A DNA stretch of 19,174 nucleotides, taken from NCBI GenBank assembly GCA_027604665.1, contig JADGIZ010000216.1:1-19174 (forward strand), in the 5' to 3' direction. Each line of letters starts with the position of its first letter. Within the stretch, counting starts at the first letter, position 1. The stretch is from Polyrhizophydium stewartii. Taxonomy: Eukaryota > Chytridiomycota > Chytridiomycetes > Rhizophydiales. The position numbers were made by a program, and so were the translations under genes. The notes below the pieces were generated by a model that worked only from the letters and a program-made list of their open reading frames with translations, did no database searches and was not told where the DNA came from. Positions 1-9,300 of the stretch are shown here, piece after piece.

Positions 1-102
1 CTCCGCCGCCCCGCCTGCCCGCCCGCTCGTCCCAGCCGCCAGCCCGCCGAACGCAGAGATCGCTGACCGTCACCCGCGGCCGCGGCCTCGGCCCGCTCGC
101 AG
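1..102 (+). other. 3' part of an intron in the mL43 gene
   Basis: The stretch before the conserved mL43 coding block contains an in-frame stop (TGA at 64-66) and no ATG. It ends in TCGCAG, with a CTGAC branch-point-like motif at 63-67. I read it as the tail of an intron whose first exon lies outside the window. Its 5' end cannot be seen. Confidence 0.6.
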
Positions 103-528
103 GACCTCGACTCGCGGCCCGTCAACGGCGTCGGCGCATTCGTCCCGCCCATCTGCCGCCTGACGCTCTTCTACGACTCGCCGCGCCACGGCGCCGGCGG
201 CGACTCGCGCGGCATGGTCGACTTTCTGACCTCGCAGCTGCTCGACAACGCCGCGAAGCGGCCCTATGTCGAGTTCAGCGTCACCCACCGCAGCGGCCCG
301 CCCGAGCTGCTGGCAACCTACTCAAACGGCACACAGCGCAGCATCCTCGTCAAGCGCAAGACCCCGTCCGAGATCCAAAAGTCGCTCGACCTGCTCTGCA
401 ACTCGTGGGGCCCTGCTTACGCCGCCCGCAAGTTCCCCAGCCCGGTCAGGACTGGCCCGGGCAGCACGCTGCACGAGGCCCAGAACCAGTGGGACCCTTT
501 CCACGCCAAGCACGTCTTCCGCCCGTGA
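103..528 (+). CDS. MRPL51: Mitochondrial large-subunit ribosomal protein mL43 (3' exon, N-terminus missing)
   Basis: This is a component of the mitochondrial ribosome large subunit (yeast MRPL51, L51/S25/CI-B8 thioredoxin-like domain). The exon opens after a CAG acceptor and encodes about 141 residues. Near the start is the family signature NGVGAFV followed by a C-R-LTL block. A GMVDFL segment comes next, then VEFSVTHRSGPPELLATYSNG, matching the family's 'I-F-V-RKSGHP-L-A-Y-NG' core. The C-terminal WDPFHAKH segment matches the WSPLHA-type ending of the yeast protein. The first exon, which would carry the start codon and the short basic N-terminus, lies upstream. An ATG at 214 is internal to the domain and is not the start. 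The gene converges on LCL2. Confidence 0.85.
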   Translation, partial: DLDSRPVNGVGAFVPPICRLTLFYDSPRHGAGGDSRGMVDFLTSQLLDNAAKRPYVEFSVTHRSGPPELLATYSNGTQRSILVKRKTPSEIQKSLDLLCNSWGPAYAARKFPSPVRTGPGSTLHEAQNQWDPFHAKHVFRP

Positions 529-579
529 GCGTCCCCCTTCGAGCGCCTTGCGCTTCTGCCCGCCGCGGCCGATGCCCGT

Positions 580-602
580 CCGGCGCCGGCGCCGGCGCCG
601 CC
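580..602. repeat. CGGCGC tandem repeat in the mL43/LCL2 convergent spacer
   Basis: About three and a half copies of the hexamer CGGCGC lie just after the mL43 stop codon. The run is alternating-rich in C and G and sits in the presumed 3' untranslated region. No gene is seen in the 228-bp spacer at 529-756. Confidence 0.6.
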
Positions 603-691
603 TACCGGCCCTCGCCCGCCAGCGGATCTGAACTGCTTCCAATGAACCCACAGCACCCTCAGCCTGCCCGCTGCCGCCCGCGTTCCCGGAG

Positions 692-736
692 CTCCTGCAG
701 TCCCGCCAGCTCCTGCAGCCCCTGCAGCCCCTGCAG
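692..736. repeat. Five 9-nt direct repeats (CYCCTGCAG type) in the convergent spacer
   Basis: Five consecutive 9-nt units run ctcctgcag, tcccgccag, ctcctgcag, cccctgcag, cccctgcag. Four of the five contain a PstI-like CTGCAG core. They lie 20 bp beyond the LCL2 stop codon, in its probable 3' untranslated region. They look like a small minisatellite rather than coding sequence. Confidence 0.7.
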
Positions 737-756
737 CCTGTTCATTGGTGACGTCC

Positions 757-1178
757 TTATGCCTTGGCCGCAACGCCGCCGAGCGACTCGCACGTCGGCG
801 GGACGCCCGGTGACAGGCACACGTACCAGTCGCCGACCATGCACTTGAGGTCCGTGCTGCTCGCGCATGGGCACTCGGCGGGCGACGCAACGCACACGGG
901 CACCGACGGGCAGATGTATCCTGCGCACGCTGCCGGCGCACGGGCACGCACGGCCGGCACGGCGCGGCTTTCGGGTCAGCTCGTGGCTGCTGGCGCTGTT
1001 GGCGCAGACGGCTGCGATGCCGCGAACCTGACTGTTGCTGCTGCTGTTGCTGCTGCTGCCGCTGCTGCCGCTGCTCCTGCTGCCCGCCGTCGTCGCCCTG
1101 CGTAAAGAACTCAAAGAAGGCCAGCGCGGGCGTCGCCGCGAGCACGGCCACCAGCACCGTGAGCCCAAGCGGTCGCAT
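757..1178 (-). CDS. LCL2: LCL2-like secreted/ER cysteine-rich protein (long chronological lifespan protein 2)
   Basis: This is a small secretory-pathway protein of the fungal LCL2 family, which has been linked to ER-associated degradation and yeast lifespan. There are two exons, 1178-1028 and 920-757, giving 104 aa. The intron at 1027-921 (donor GTTCGC, branch GCTGAC, acceptor GCGCAG) joins phase 1 to phase 1. A signal peptide covers residues 1-20 (hydrophobic core LTVLVAVLAA, cleavage after ALA). It is followed by FFEFF and a Gln-rich stretch at about 33-49, as in other LCL2 proteins. The second exon carries the diagnostic YICPSVPVCVASPAECPC block and a second Cys pair (CMVGDWYVC). The ATG at 1178 was chosen; a longer reading starting at GTG (1193) is not an ATG start. 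It is transcribed divergently from the RABL3-like gene. Confidence 0.82.
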
Positions 1179-1263
1179 TCCAGGGAAAGTCACTTTCCCG
1201 CCGGGAGGCCGCCTCGCTCCTTAATAAATCCCTCTTCTAATCTAATCTAACTTTCCCGCCGGG
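1179..1263. promoter_or_regulatory. 85-bp divergent promoter of LCL2 and the RABL3-like gene, with duplicated E2F-like elements
   Basis: This short spacer separates two divergent start codons. The 15-mer actttcccgccggga occurs twice, at 1192-1206 and 1250-1264, 58 bp apart and in the same orientation. Each copy contains TTTCCCGC, which fits the E2F/DP consensus TTTSSCGC, and an inverted repeat TCCCG-C-CGGGA. The last base of the second copy is the A of the RABL3-like ATG. Between them is an AT-rich core with taataaat and three TCTAA motifs. A role in transcription is inferred from position and sequence. Confidence 0.55.
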
Positions 1264-2651
1264 ATGGTCGACTCGGGCAAGCACCTGCGGGCCGCCGAGC
1301 CGACGAACCGCCCGCCCGCACGCATGCGCCGCTGCGCCTGCTGACGCACCAGAGCGGCCGCCGCACCCGCCCTCCTTCCGCATCCAACTCCCGCCCGCGC
1401 AGTCCGCATCGTCGTCGTCGGCGACCCGGGCGTCGGCAAGACCAGCCTCGTCCATCTCGTCTGCAACGGCGAGCCGCTGCAGCCGGCGTCCGGCTGGTCG
1501 ACCGGCACCCGCGGCTGCACGCTGCACGTCAAGCAGCACACGCCTCGCACCGTGCGCTTCGGCCGCTCGACGTCCAGTCTCATCGACGCCGCCCCGCCGC
1601 CGCCGTCGCCGTCGCCCGCGCCAGCCGTCTGGGTCGAGTTTGTCGACGTCGGCGGCCGCTGCAACCACCCGGCGAGCCGCCGCCCGCTGTACGCCAAGGC
1701 TGACGGAGTGCTGCTTGTCTACGACACGGGCAGCGCCATGTCGCTCGCCCACCTGCGCGGCTGGCGCGACGAGGTCCTGCGCGCCGCGGCTGCCACCGGC
1801 CGAGGCGGCCGCGAGTCCGCGCCGTCCGCGCCGGGCGGCGACGACGCTTTCGAGGTGCTCGTGGGCGGGGCCGCGGCCGCCCGCGACGCCTTTGGACTCG
1901 ACGCCACCCCCGAGATGCCCATGCTGGTCGTGGGCACAAAGTCAGATCTCGTCCAGGCGTCGCTCATGGCGTCGATGGCGTTCATGTCCGCGTCCAGATC
2001 TGGCCCGATTCTCGGCGCCGACGAGCCCAAGCCTGCCATCGCGGCCGCCGCGATGCCATGGCTGTCGCTGTTCTCGGGCCAGCGGCAGCCGCTGTGGGGC
2101 TTTGCCCCCTCGCAAAAGTCGGTCATTGAAGAATTTGACCTGCAATCGATCCGTCTGGTGAGCGTCTGCACGGAGATCTTGAATGCACCTTGTCGTCCCC
2201 ATCCCATCTGACCGCCTTCAAGTCGACCCAGTTTGTGAGCGAGACAACCTCAAGTGTCATTGAAGCATTCATTGACCAAGTCATTGACCATGCCACTCGC
2301 TGTGCCAGCCGCCAGCGCAACGCCGCCGCCGCCGAGCCCACCTGGATGCAGAGCGCCCCGTCCCTCGCAGCATCCCATTCCGCACCTGACCAGTTCGCGC
2401 ACGGCCGCGCCAGCGGGTACGGCTCCGACGCCCATCTGGCCGCACACGCATCATCTGGTTATGCAGCATCGCGCGGCAGCACGAGCAGTCTCGCCCAGGC
2501 CGGCGCGGCGCCAAACAGCAGCGCCCTTTCAGGCGGATCCGTCTTTGCAGCACGCACCAGCAGCACGTCGTCGAGCGCAGGCTCGCTCTCCGAAGGCCGC
2601 AGGCGCTTTGGCAGCGGGACGTTGGCCGACACGCGCCAGCCGCGCCGATGA
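1264..2651 (+). CDS. RABL3: RABL3-like small GTPase with low-complexity expansions
   Basis: This is a Rab-like GTPase of the RABL3/LIP1 family; animal RABL3 binds prenylation chaperones and affects RAS signalling. The model has three exons, 1264-1276, 1403-2157 and 2232-2651, for 395 aa (human RABL3 is about 236). The first intron is proposed as GC-AG (donor GCAAGC, branch GCTGAC), giving MVDS-VRIVVVGDPGVGKTS. The second has donor GTGAGC and branch CTGAC. P-loop GDPGVGKTS is at 11-19. The switch II motif is DVGG (86-89) rather than DTAGQ, and the base-recognition motif is GTKSD (182-186). Both variants are typical of RABL3. The C-terminal RRFGSGTL matches the family tail RFGAGTL. There is no C-terminal prenylation Cys, again as in RABL3. 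Insertions lie at about 135-174 (Gly/Ala-rich) and in the Ser/Ala-rich region of exon 3. The first exon is the least certain part. Confidence 0.78.
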
Positions 2652-2773
2652 CTGCCTCTCACAGGCACACCTCTTCCCTTCTCCCGATGAACGCACGCAG
2701 TCTTGCACACCTCGACTAAACGACGACGGCACACTGGCGCAATATAAGAAGAGACGAGCATCAAACGCAATCT

Positions 2774-5110
2774 TCATTCTAGCCAAACGAGGTCCTTCTT
2801 GAGCTGCGCGCCGGGCGTGAAGAGCGGCAGCGGGTGTGCCTCGGTGTTAAACACATACTCTGTAAGCGGAACCGTGGTGTCGTTGCCAAACAAGAGGTAA
2901 AAGTACTTGAGCGTCTCGCCGAGGAAGAACGTCTCCATCTTGTCTCGCATAGACGGCGGCGATTGCCGCACGTCGTTCTGTTGCAGCGCCAGCAATGGCG
3001 AGTGGCAGACAAGAAGCAGTGTGAGCACACATGCACATGCACATACGCGGGCGCGAGTGGTGCACAGCCCGTCAAGAGAGCAGGATGGGCAGGACGGCTC
3101 TCACCAGAGACGAGTACCCGCCCGACTCGACGCGGCACCAGCGCTCAAACGCGCGGAATATGCGCCACCCCCACTCGCGGTACTTGCGCTTGCCCGTGAT
3201 GCGATAGAGCACAAACAGCGCCTCGACGGTCTCGGGCCGCAGCAAGTTGTGCCCGTCGGCCGGGTGAATGTCAAAGTCCTGCTGCACGGGGCGGTCGGGA
3301 ATCACACCTGCGCGCGTGTCCTTGTCCGTCTCGTGGTCGTACGCCACCGCGTTGGTCGTGGACCCGTGCGGCAGGATCTTCTTGGCCGATCCGCGGTCAG
3401 AAGGATCGACTGTCTGCCGGTGGTACGCGAGAATGTCCGTCGCCGGCGTGCCCTTGATCGCTGACCGCTTAGCGAGGCGGGTCACGGTCTCAACGAGCGT
3501 CGTGTCGCTCAGGTCTGCGCCATCGTCGTCGGGCAGCTCGGCCGTAAAGTTACCCTCGCTGTGCACGCCATCGTCGTCGCCGCCGCCCGAGCGCTTGCCA
3601 AAGAAGCCGTGCGACGCCGACTCGCGCCAAAATACAATCTCTGGCGCCAGCCCCGTCAGCGTCTGGTGGTACATTTCGTAGCAGCTGCGCGTGAGCTCCT
3701 CGGCAAGATCCAGATCCATCTGGTCCCGAATCGCCAGCTTGGCTCGCTCGCTGCGCGAGACGCGGCGTCCGTTGGTGGCCGCGAGCGCCAAAGTGGCGGG
3801 CATGAAGCACACCAGATGGTCCATCTTGGTCGAGAACGCCCCTTGCACGCCGTGCTGGCGCTCGCCAATAAAAAGCAACCTGTGTGGGTCGGACACACCA
3901 AGGAGATGCTTCCGCACACCTGCAACGGCCTTGCGGTACTCTGCGTCGTACCGCTTCTCTGTGCGCTGCGTTTGGAGCCACTGCTTGGCCAGATACTCTG
4001 ACCACGCACCGCGCCGCGAAACGTGTCAGCATGCGCCAGGCACGATAAGCATACAGACGGACCGCGTCCACCGCGCGCACCATAGTAGCTGTCGCCGCGG
4101 CTGCCGAGCCGGATCTCGTTGGACACAAACGCGCCCGAGTCGGCGCTGATGAAGATGGGCACGAGCCCGTCCGACGACGGCTGCTCGAACACGCGCTTCA
4201 TGACCGTCTGCGCGGCGTTCCAGTACTTGGCGTCGCCCGTCAGGAAGCTGAGGTACTTGAACTCGAGCTGCACCGTGGTCGCCTCGGAGGTGCTGCTGGC
4301 GCCGCCCATCATCGTGGACCGGATCGCACGCCGCTCGGCCAAGTTGATGGATGCAAACGGGATCCCCGACTGCGACTCGAACGCCACCATCAGCCGGTCG
4401 GCGAGCTCGACGGCGCGATCGAGAAACACCCTGTCGCCCGAGAGGTGGAAGCTCGACAGCAGCCCGCCGAGCACGCGGATCGTGATCTCAAACACGTTCG
4501 ACGCGCCCTGCTGGTGGTCGAACCGCAGCTCCGCATCCACCCACTCGCGCGCGCGCGAGAAGATGTCGTGCTGGCCCATCAGCCACGCCGTGTCGAGGCA
4601 GTCGATCGCCGTCAGCCCCAGGTGGAACCAGTCGCTGCCCGTGCGCGACACCGGGTGCAGCTCGTCCTTGCCCCACGCGTACCGCGCGTACCCGTCCCAC
4701 GAGTGCCGGAACGCGGCCACCACATGCTGCTGCCTCGTTCGCCACAGCTGCTCCTCGGCGGACGCTGGCTCGCGCACGGGGTCCGCGACGTGGAAGTCGA
4801 ACGCGCCCGTGCGGCCCGCCAGCCCGGCATCTGGCGCCTCGTGCTGCTGCTGCTGCTGCTGCTGCTGCTGTGCGTTGGCCCCAGCGCGGCCGCTCCCGGC
4901 GGCAGCAGCAACCACCTCCAAGCGCTCTGTTGTGCCGTTCGACGAGCCAAGCGGCATGGCAGCGCGGCTCCACCACGCCAGCACGCCGAGGGTCGCCAGC
5001 GCAGCGAGCACGAGCCAGCCCCTGGTGCTGATGCGCCGCAGGAAGCGGCGCACCGCAAACGGCAGCCACATCTGGCGCCTTGTCGCCGGGCGTGCGGCCT
5101 CGTGCAGCAT
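2774..5110 (-). CDS. MNS1: GH47 mannosyl-oligosaccharide alpha-1,2-mannosidase (class I, type II membrane protein)
   Basis: This enzyme trims alpha-1,2-linked mannose from N-glycans in the ER or early Golgi, and so feeds glycoprotein quality control. The exons are 5110-4081, 3997-3105 and 2977-2774 (708 aa). The introns are 83 and 127 nt (donors GTGCGC and GTGAGA). A single transmembrane anchor covers about 31-47 after a basic cytosolic tail, followed by a Gln tract at 81-89 in the stem. The catalytic domain starts at about 115. Conserved acids are present: Glu208 in [10 protein letters not shown], Asp403 in KMDHLVCF and Glu599 in LLRPETVEA. The calcium-binding Thr is in FNTEAHPL. An acidic, low-complexity insertion of about 110 residues (470-583) sits between EIVFW and the DGHNLLRPE block. 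The ATG at 5110 is the first in frame; Met14 is an alternative. A non-ATG extension to 5158 was rejected. Confidence 0.88.
4844..4870. repeat. (CTG)9 / (CAG)9 triplet repeat encoding polyglutamine
   Basis: Nine perfect CTG triplets on the plus strand read as nine CAG codons in the GH47 mannosidase, in the predicted lumenal stem between anchor and catalytic domain. A pure CAG run is expected to be length-variable. Confidence 0.9.
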
Positions 5111-5371
5111 TCGTCCGTTTCGCTCGCTCGAGGTCAGGTTGCAATGTGCCCCATTCACGGCTTTTCAACTCTCGCAGGGCTGGTACTCAACAACTCGGAG
5201 TCTTCCGCCCTGGCTCGCATCGCCCTACACGACACACTGCCGACACCATCACAATCCCGCGGCAACCGAGGCCCCAGTCTTCAGTGTGGAATGCGGACAC
5301 AATATGACGTTCACAGGAGCTGTAAAGCCGGGATGACTGAGGAGAGTGTGTTAATTCGCTGGCTCGCGGGT
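5111..5371. other. Spacer: mannosidase promoter and 3' end of the upstream minus-strand gene
   Basis: No gene is supported in this 261-bp spacer between two tandem minus-strand genes. It is less GC-rich than the flanking coding sequence. It must hold the promoter of the mannosidase and the 3' untranslated region of the 106-aa gene. I see no clear TATA box or duplicated element. Confidence 0.5.
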
Positions 5372-6226
5372 TTACTCCTGCTTGAACTCGAGCGACTTGA
5401 GGTGGTCCATGCGGGCCTTCTGGGCAGCCTTCTCGCTGGCGGGAGTGTACCTGCGAGCGGGAGCAGCCAGATGCACCGCGGACCCGTGCAGGACAGCGCA
5501 ATGCCGGCCGGGTGCGCCAGATCAAATGGTCAGCGGAACGTCGTTGGGTCGGTGCGGCCAGAGCGCCGCGGAATACGGCGTCGCCGGCTGTCGGCCGCCA
5601 GCGGGCCGCGGCAGCCAGGTGCGGCCGGGTGTCGCCGTGCCCGGCGGCTGGGGCCTCTCGGCGGCAGCGGGCTGCCAGCCGACCTGCGGTGTTGCCCTTC
5701 CCTCGCGCCGCTGCAGCACCAGCGCAGGCAAGCGCACGCCTGGCAGCAGCGGCAGGTGCGGCGGCCGCAGCGGCTGCCCGCGTCGCCCGCCGCAGGGGTG
5801 TGTCGCCGGCGCCGCTGCCGCCGCGAGCATCGTTTTTGGGCGTCGCCAAGTCGATTGCGCGAGATGGCCCTGCGCCGCAGCCAGGCGACACCCGCCCCCC
5901 GAGGCTTCTCGCGGCCGACCGCAAGTGCGTCGCGCACGAGGCCCACGTCCCGAGCTGACCCCTCCGCGCAGGGCAGGCACTTACGGGATCCAGAGGTTGT
6001 ACCACAGGAAGCCGATCCAGGCCGCCAGCGGGTACATGAGGCGATACCTGTACTTGACGTAGACGCGGTCCCACACCTCGCCGAGCGTCGTCTCGCCGTT
6101 GACGCCCTTGAGGTTGGGCAGGCTCGACGACAGGCTCCAGTTGCTGCGGGCCTGGACCATGTTGGCCGGGACGGCGCGGCGCGAGAGCGCCTGCGAGGCG
6201 AGGCGGCGTGTCGTGATGCCGATCAT
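5372..6226 (-). CDS. Unrecognised small putative mitochondrial membrane protein (106 aa)
   Basis: I do not recognise the family. There are two exons, 6226-5985 and 5450-5372, joined at phase 2 with a strong GTAAGT donor and CTCGCAG acceptor. The N-terminus (MIGITTRRLASQALSRR) is rich in Arg, Ser, Ala and Leu with no acidic residues, as in a mitochondrial presequence. A conserved-looking central part follows (NLKGVNGETTLGEVWDRVYV). A hydrophobic segment at about 67-79 (LMYPLAAWIGFLWYNLW) looks like one transmembrane span. A charged tail of about 26 residues follows (ASEKAAQKARMDHLKSLEF). Size and layout resemble accessory subunits of inner-membrane complexes, but that is a guess. The gene sits 99 bp downstream of the SART3-like stop on the same strand. 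It has an unusually long intron. Confidence 0.65.
5451..5984 (-). other. 534-nt GC-rich intron in the 106-aa gene
   Basis: The donor CCC-GTAAGT and acceptor GCTCGCAG join in phase. A CCGCTGAC branch-point-like motif lies about 70 nt before the acceptor, and no other AG occurs between it and the acceptor. The intron is more than twice as long as any other in the window. Its reading frames are open over long stretches, but they are rich in Arg, Ala, Pro and Gly and look like GC-driven shadows. An extra or alternative exon inside cannot be excluded. Confidence 0.55.
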
Positions 6227-6325
6227 GACGGGTTCGGGAGAAGAGGATCGCACACAAGAGTTTTTTTCGCTTCGCGGCAAGCCGGATGCGGCCGGTTCCG
6301 CAACACAGGCCCTCGGCGCTTCATT

Positions 6326-9300
6326 TCACTTGCTGCGGCCGCCTAGCAGCATCTTGCGGAAGTCGTCCTGTGTCTTGGACGGGCCGCCGCCCGTGCCAGT
6401 GCTGCCGCCAGCGCCGGATCCAGATGCATCCGAGGCCTCTTGCGCGCGATCGGCAAGTCCCGGTGCGAGGGCGAGCTTTCGCGATGGACCGCCGCGCGCC
6501 CTGCCTGCTCGCACCGAGCGAGGCGCAAACGTGGTGCTCGGCGCATTTGACGCAGTGGGGGCCTGCGATGCCAGCGCCGGCGGCTGCCGAGGCTCCTCGG
6601 CACCAGCAGAGTGTCTCTGCTGCCCGTGTTCGCTCGCCTTGGCGGGCACAGGCGCAATGCGCTTGCCCTTGCGGATGTTGGGATCCGAGATCGTCACAGC
6701 CATAACTCGGTCCTCGATCTGGGTGCCGTTGAGCTGCAGCGCCTTCTTGGCCGAGTCCTTTCCGAAAATTGCACGAAAATGAGTCAGACGATGCCCGGAT
6801 GCTCGGGCACCTGCAATTCGGCATCCGGACCGGCTCACCTCGTCCACAAACTCAACAAACGCCACGCCCTTTGGTTTGCCGTTGGGCAGAAGCGGCATCC
6901 GCACTTCTTTGACCGACCCGTACTGCCCACCACACAGCGCATGTGTCAGCCATCAGCCACCCGATCCGCAGCGGCGTGCACGGCGCATACCTTGGAGAAC
7001 ATCTCGGCAAGGTCTTCCTCGATAATCCGCGCTGGCAGGTTCGTCACAAACAGCTCCTTGGGATCGACCTCCTTGATTCTGCATAATCTCTGCGGTCAGC
7101 ATTCAGAGTTCTCACAATTATCGGGCCATGCATTGACGTCGCGAGACGCACTTGCGCTTGCTCGGATCCGAGATGGCCACGCTGATGGTGCGGCCGCCCG
7201 ACTTCTCGATCACACGCTGGTCCATGACAAGACTCTTGACCGCCTCCTCCTGCAAACAGCGGCCAGAGAAGCACGGTCAGCACCACAGCAGCTTGGGCCA
7301 GATAAACCCAGCATCACGCTCGCACCTCAGTCTCAAACTCGATGTACGCGAAGCAAATGGTCTTGCGCGGCATGAGCCTGATCTCTCGGATCTTGCCAAA
7401 CTGCATGTGCCACCCTCGGCCCGTCAGCACTCAAATCCAAATGCATTCAATGCAGCTCGCAGAACGTCCAGCAAGAGACTCTCACCTCAGAGAACACTTG
7501 GCGCAGCAGCCGCTTGGTGATGAACAGCGAGAGGCCAGACACATAGATGGTGCTGCGTGACTCCTCGTTCTTAAAGTCCCAGATCATCTGCGCCGGCCGG
7601 CAGCGGCGCGGCGTGACCGTCTCGCTGCACAACTGGAGCGGCCCCTGCAGCACAATCTTGCGCACCGCCGCCACGTCGGCAAACTCGACAAACGCCTCGA
7701 GCTCGCCCGTCTCCTCATCGGGCTGGATAAAGTAGTCCAGCATGCGGCCGTACTTGCCAAACAGCTTGCTCAAGTCCGACTCGGTTGTACGGCTCGACAG
7801 GCGCTCGACACAAATCATGTTTCCAGCCATGGAGCTGCAGAGCGGGAGGCTCCAGTCAGAGGCTGCGAGGGCTTGACGAAACAAACAAGCAAGTCGAACG
7901 CACTTGTTGATTACGCGGTATTCGGACAGATCCGGCGCCGTTACACCCTTGGTTTTTGCGCCGGCCTCGTCGGCCATGTCGACATCCACGGCAGTCTCGT
8001 CGTCGTCCTGTACCTGCCGCGTGCGCTTGCCGGGCGACTTGTCTCCATGGTCGCCTGACTGTCGTCGCTTGGACTTGGCCGCGGATCCATCGCCATGTTC
8101 GCCATGCGGCTCTGCTGACTGTCCTGCCTGCGCGCCATTCTCGTTGCCGTGATCGGCGACTGCCGAGACTGGCCGCTGCTGCTGCCAATGTGCTTGCTGT
8201 GCATCTGTCGATGCAACGCTCGCCTGCAAGTCAAAGAAATGCAACCGCAGCACGTCAGCCTGATATGCTTCGATGTGCAGCAGGAGGCCGCATCACTGCA
8301 CCTTTGCCACACGCTGCCGCGCAATCGTAATCTTGTCCTCTGCCTCGAAGAGCGTATCGATTTCGCCAAACGTGCGCTCAAAGTCGATCCACTCGGAAAA
8401 CACCCGCTCCGGCACGTCCGTGACATGGGCGGCTGCTTGGCGCAGCAGCGAGCGCACCTTGACGGGCTGGCCATGCATCCTTTGCCGCCAACAACGTGTC
8501 AGTGCGGTGCGCAAGGCACCTGCCTCGGGTACGACCAAAACCACCCACCGCTCAAACTGGACAAACTCGAGCCAGATCTCCGCCGAGTCAGGCTTGTCCT
8601 TGACAATTGCGTGATACACGCTGCGAGCAGCGTCTGGGTCGCCAAATGCATGGACCTTTAAGCGGCAACGGTGTGCATTCGCAGCGTCAGTCGCCCTGCA
8701 GCTTCGCTTGAAAACCCAGCACATGAACTAGCCTCCTCGCGTGCCCACAGCCTGCGCACTCGCAGCTGAGTGTCCGCGTGGCCAACAGTCTCGAGATACT
8801 CGGCCGTCTCTGTGAATCCAGCGCGGGCCGTGTCGTGCGACGCCTCTGCCGCGCCAGCGTCAGCAGCCATCAAACTCTCCAAACTGTCTAGGCCGCATCC
8901 CGCAGATGAGCGCACCAGGATCCCAAAGCGGGAATCGCTTCTCGAGCTCGCATCTGCAGAGCCCGACCGACACAAGCTGCTCCGTGTCGCCCGTAAGCGC
9001 AACGAACGAGATTGCCATGTTGTAGTCGGCTGCATCGTTTCAATGTCAGTGCCACTTGATGGCGCTGCCCCGAGCAACATCAACGCTGTGCGACACTCAC
9101 CGAGTACGGCGCTGCGGGGCCGGCGGGCGAGCGTCTTGAATGCAAATACAGCGTCAGTCAGAAACGTCGCACCACAGGCACAACACATAAACATGCTGCA
9201 CTCACCTTGGCGCGCAGCAGATTGCACCAAAGAGGCGCCGAGTACATGCAGTTGCGCACAGCCCGCTCGGCAATGGCGACCAAAGTCGTTGGCACCTTGT

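Noticed and set aside
529..756. Possible small gene or RNA in the convergent spacer
   Set aside because: Only simple repeats are seen. The open frames are Ser/Pro/Cys translations of the 9-nt repeat.
1179..1193. Upstream extension of LCL2 to 1193
   Set aside because: The codon there is GTG. The next ATG at 1178 gives a clean signal peptide, and the extension would run into the E2F-like element.
4445..6346. 633-aa plus-strand open frame
   Set aside because: It is antisense to the mannosidase and the 106-aa gene, is rich in Arg, Ala, Pro and Gly, and shows no domain. It is a GC-driven shadow.
8656..8759. Reading WARE-like residues after 8760 as HAT coding sequence
   Set aside because: The sequence resembles a HAT helix, but no donor further on joins in phase to the next exon. 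CGA-GTGCGC to TTAAAG fits phase, length and branch site. Some doubt remains.
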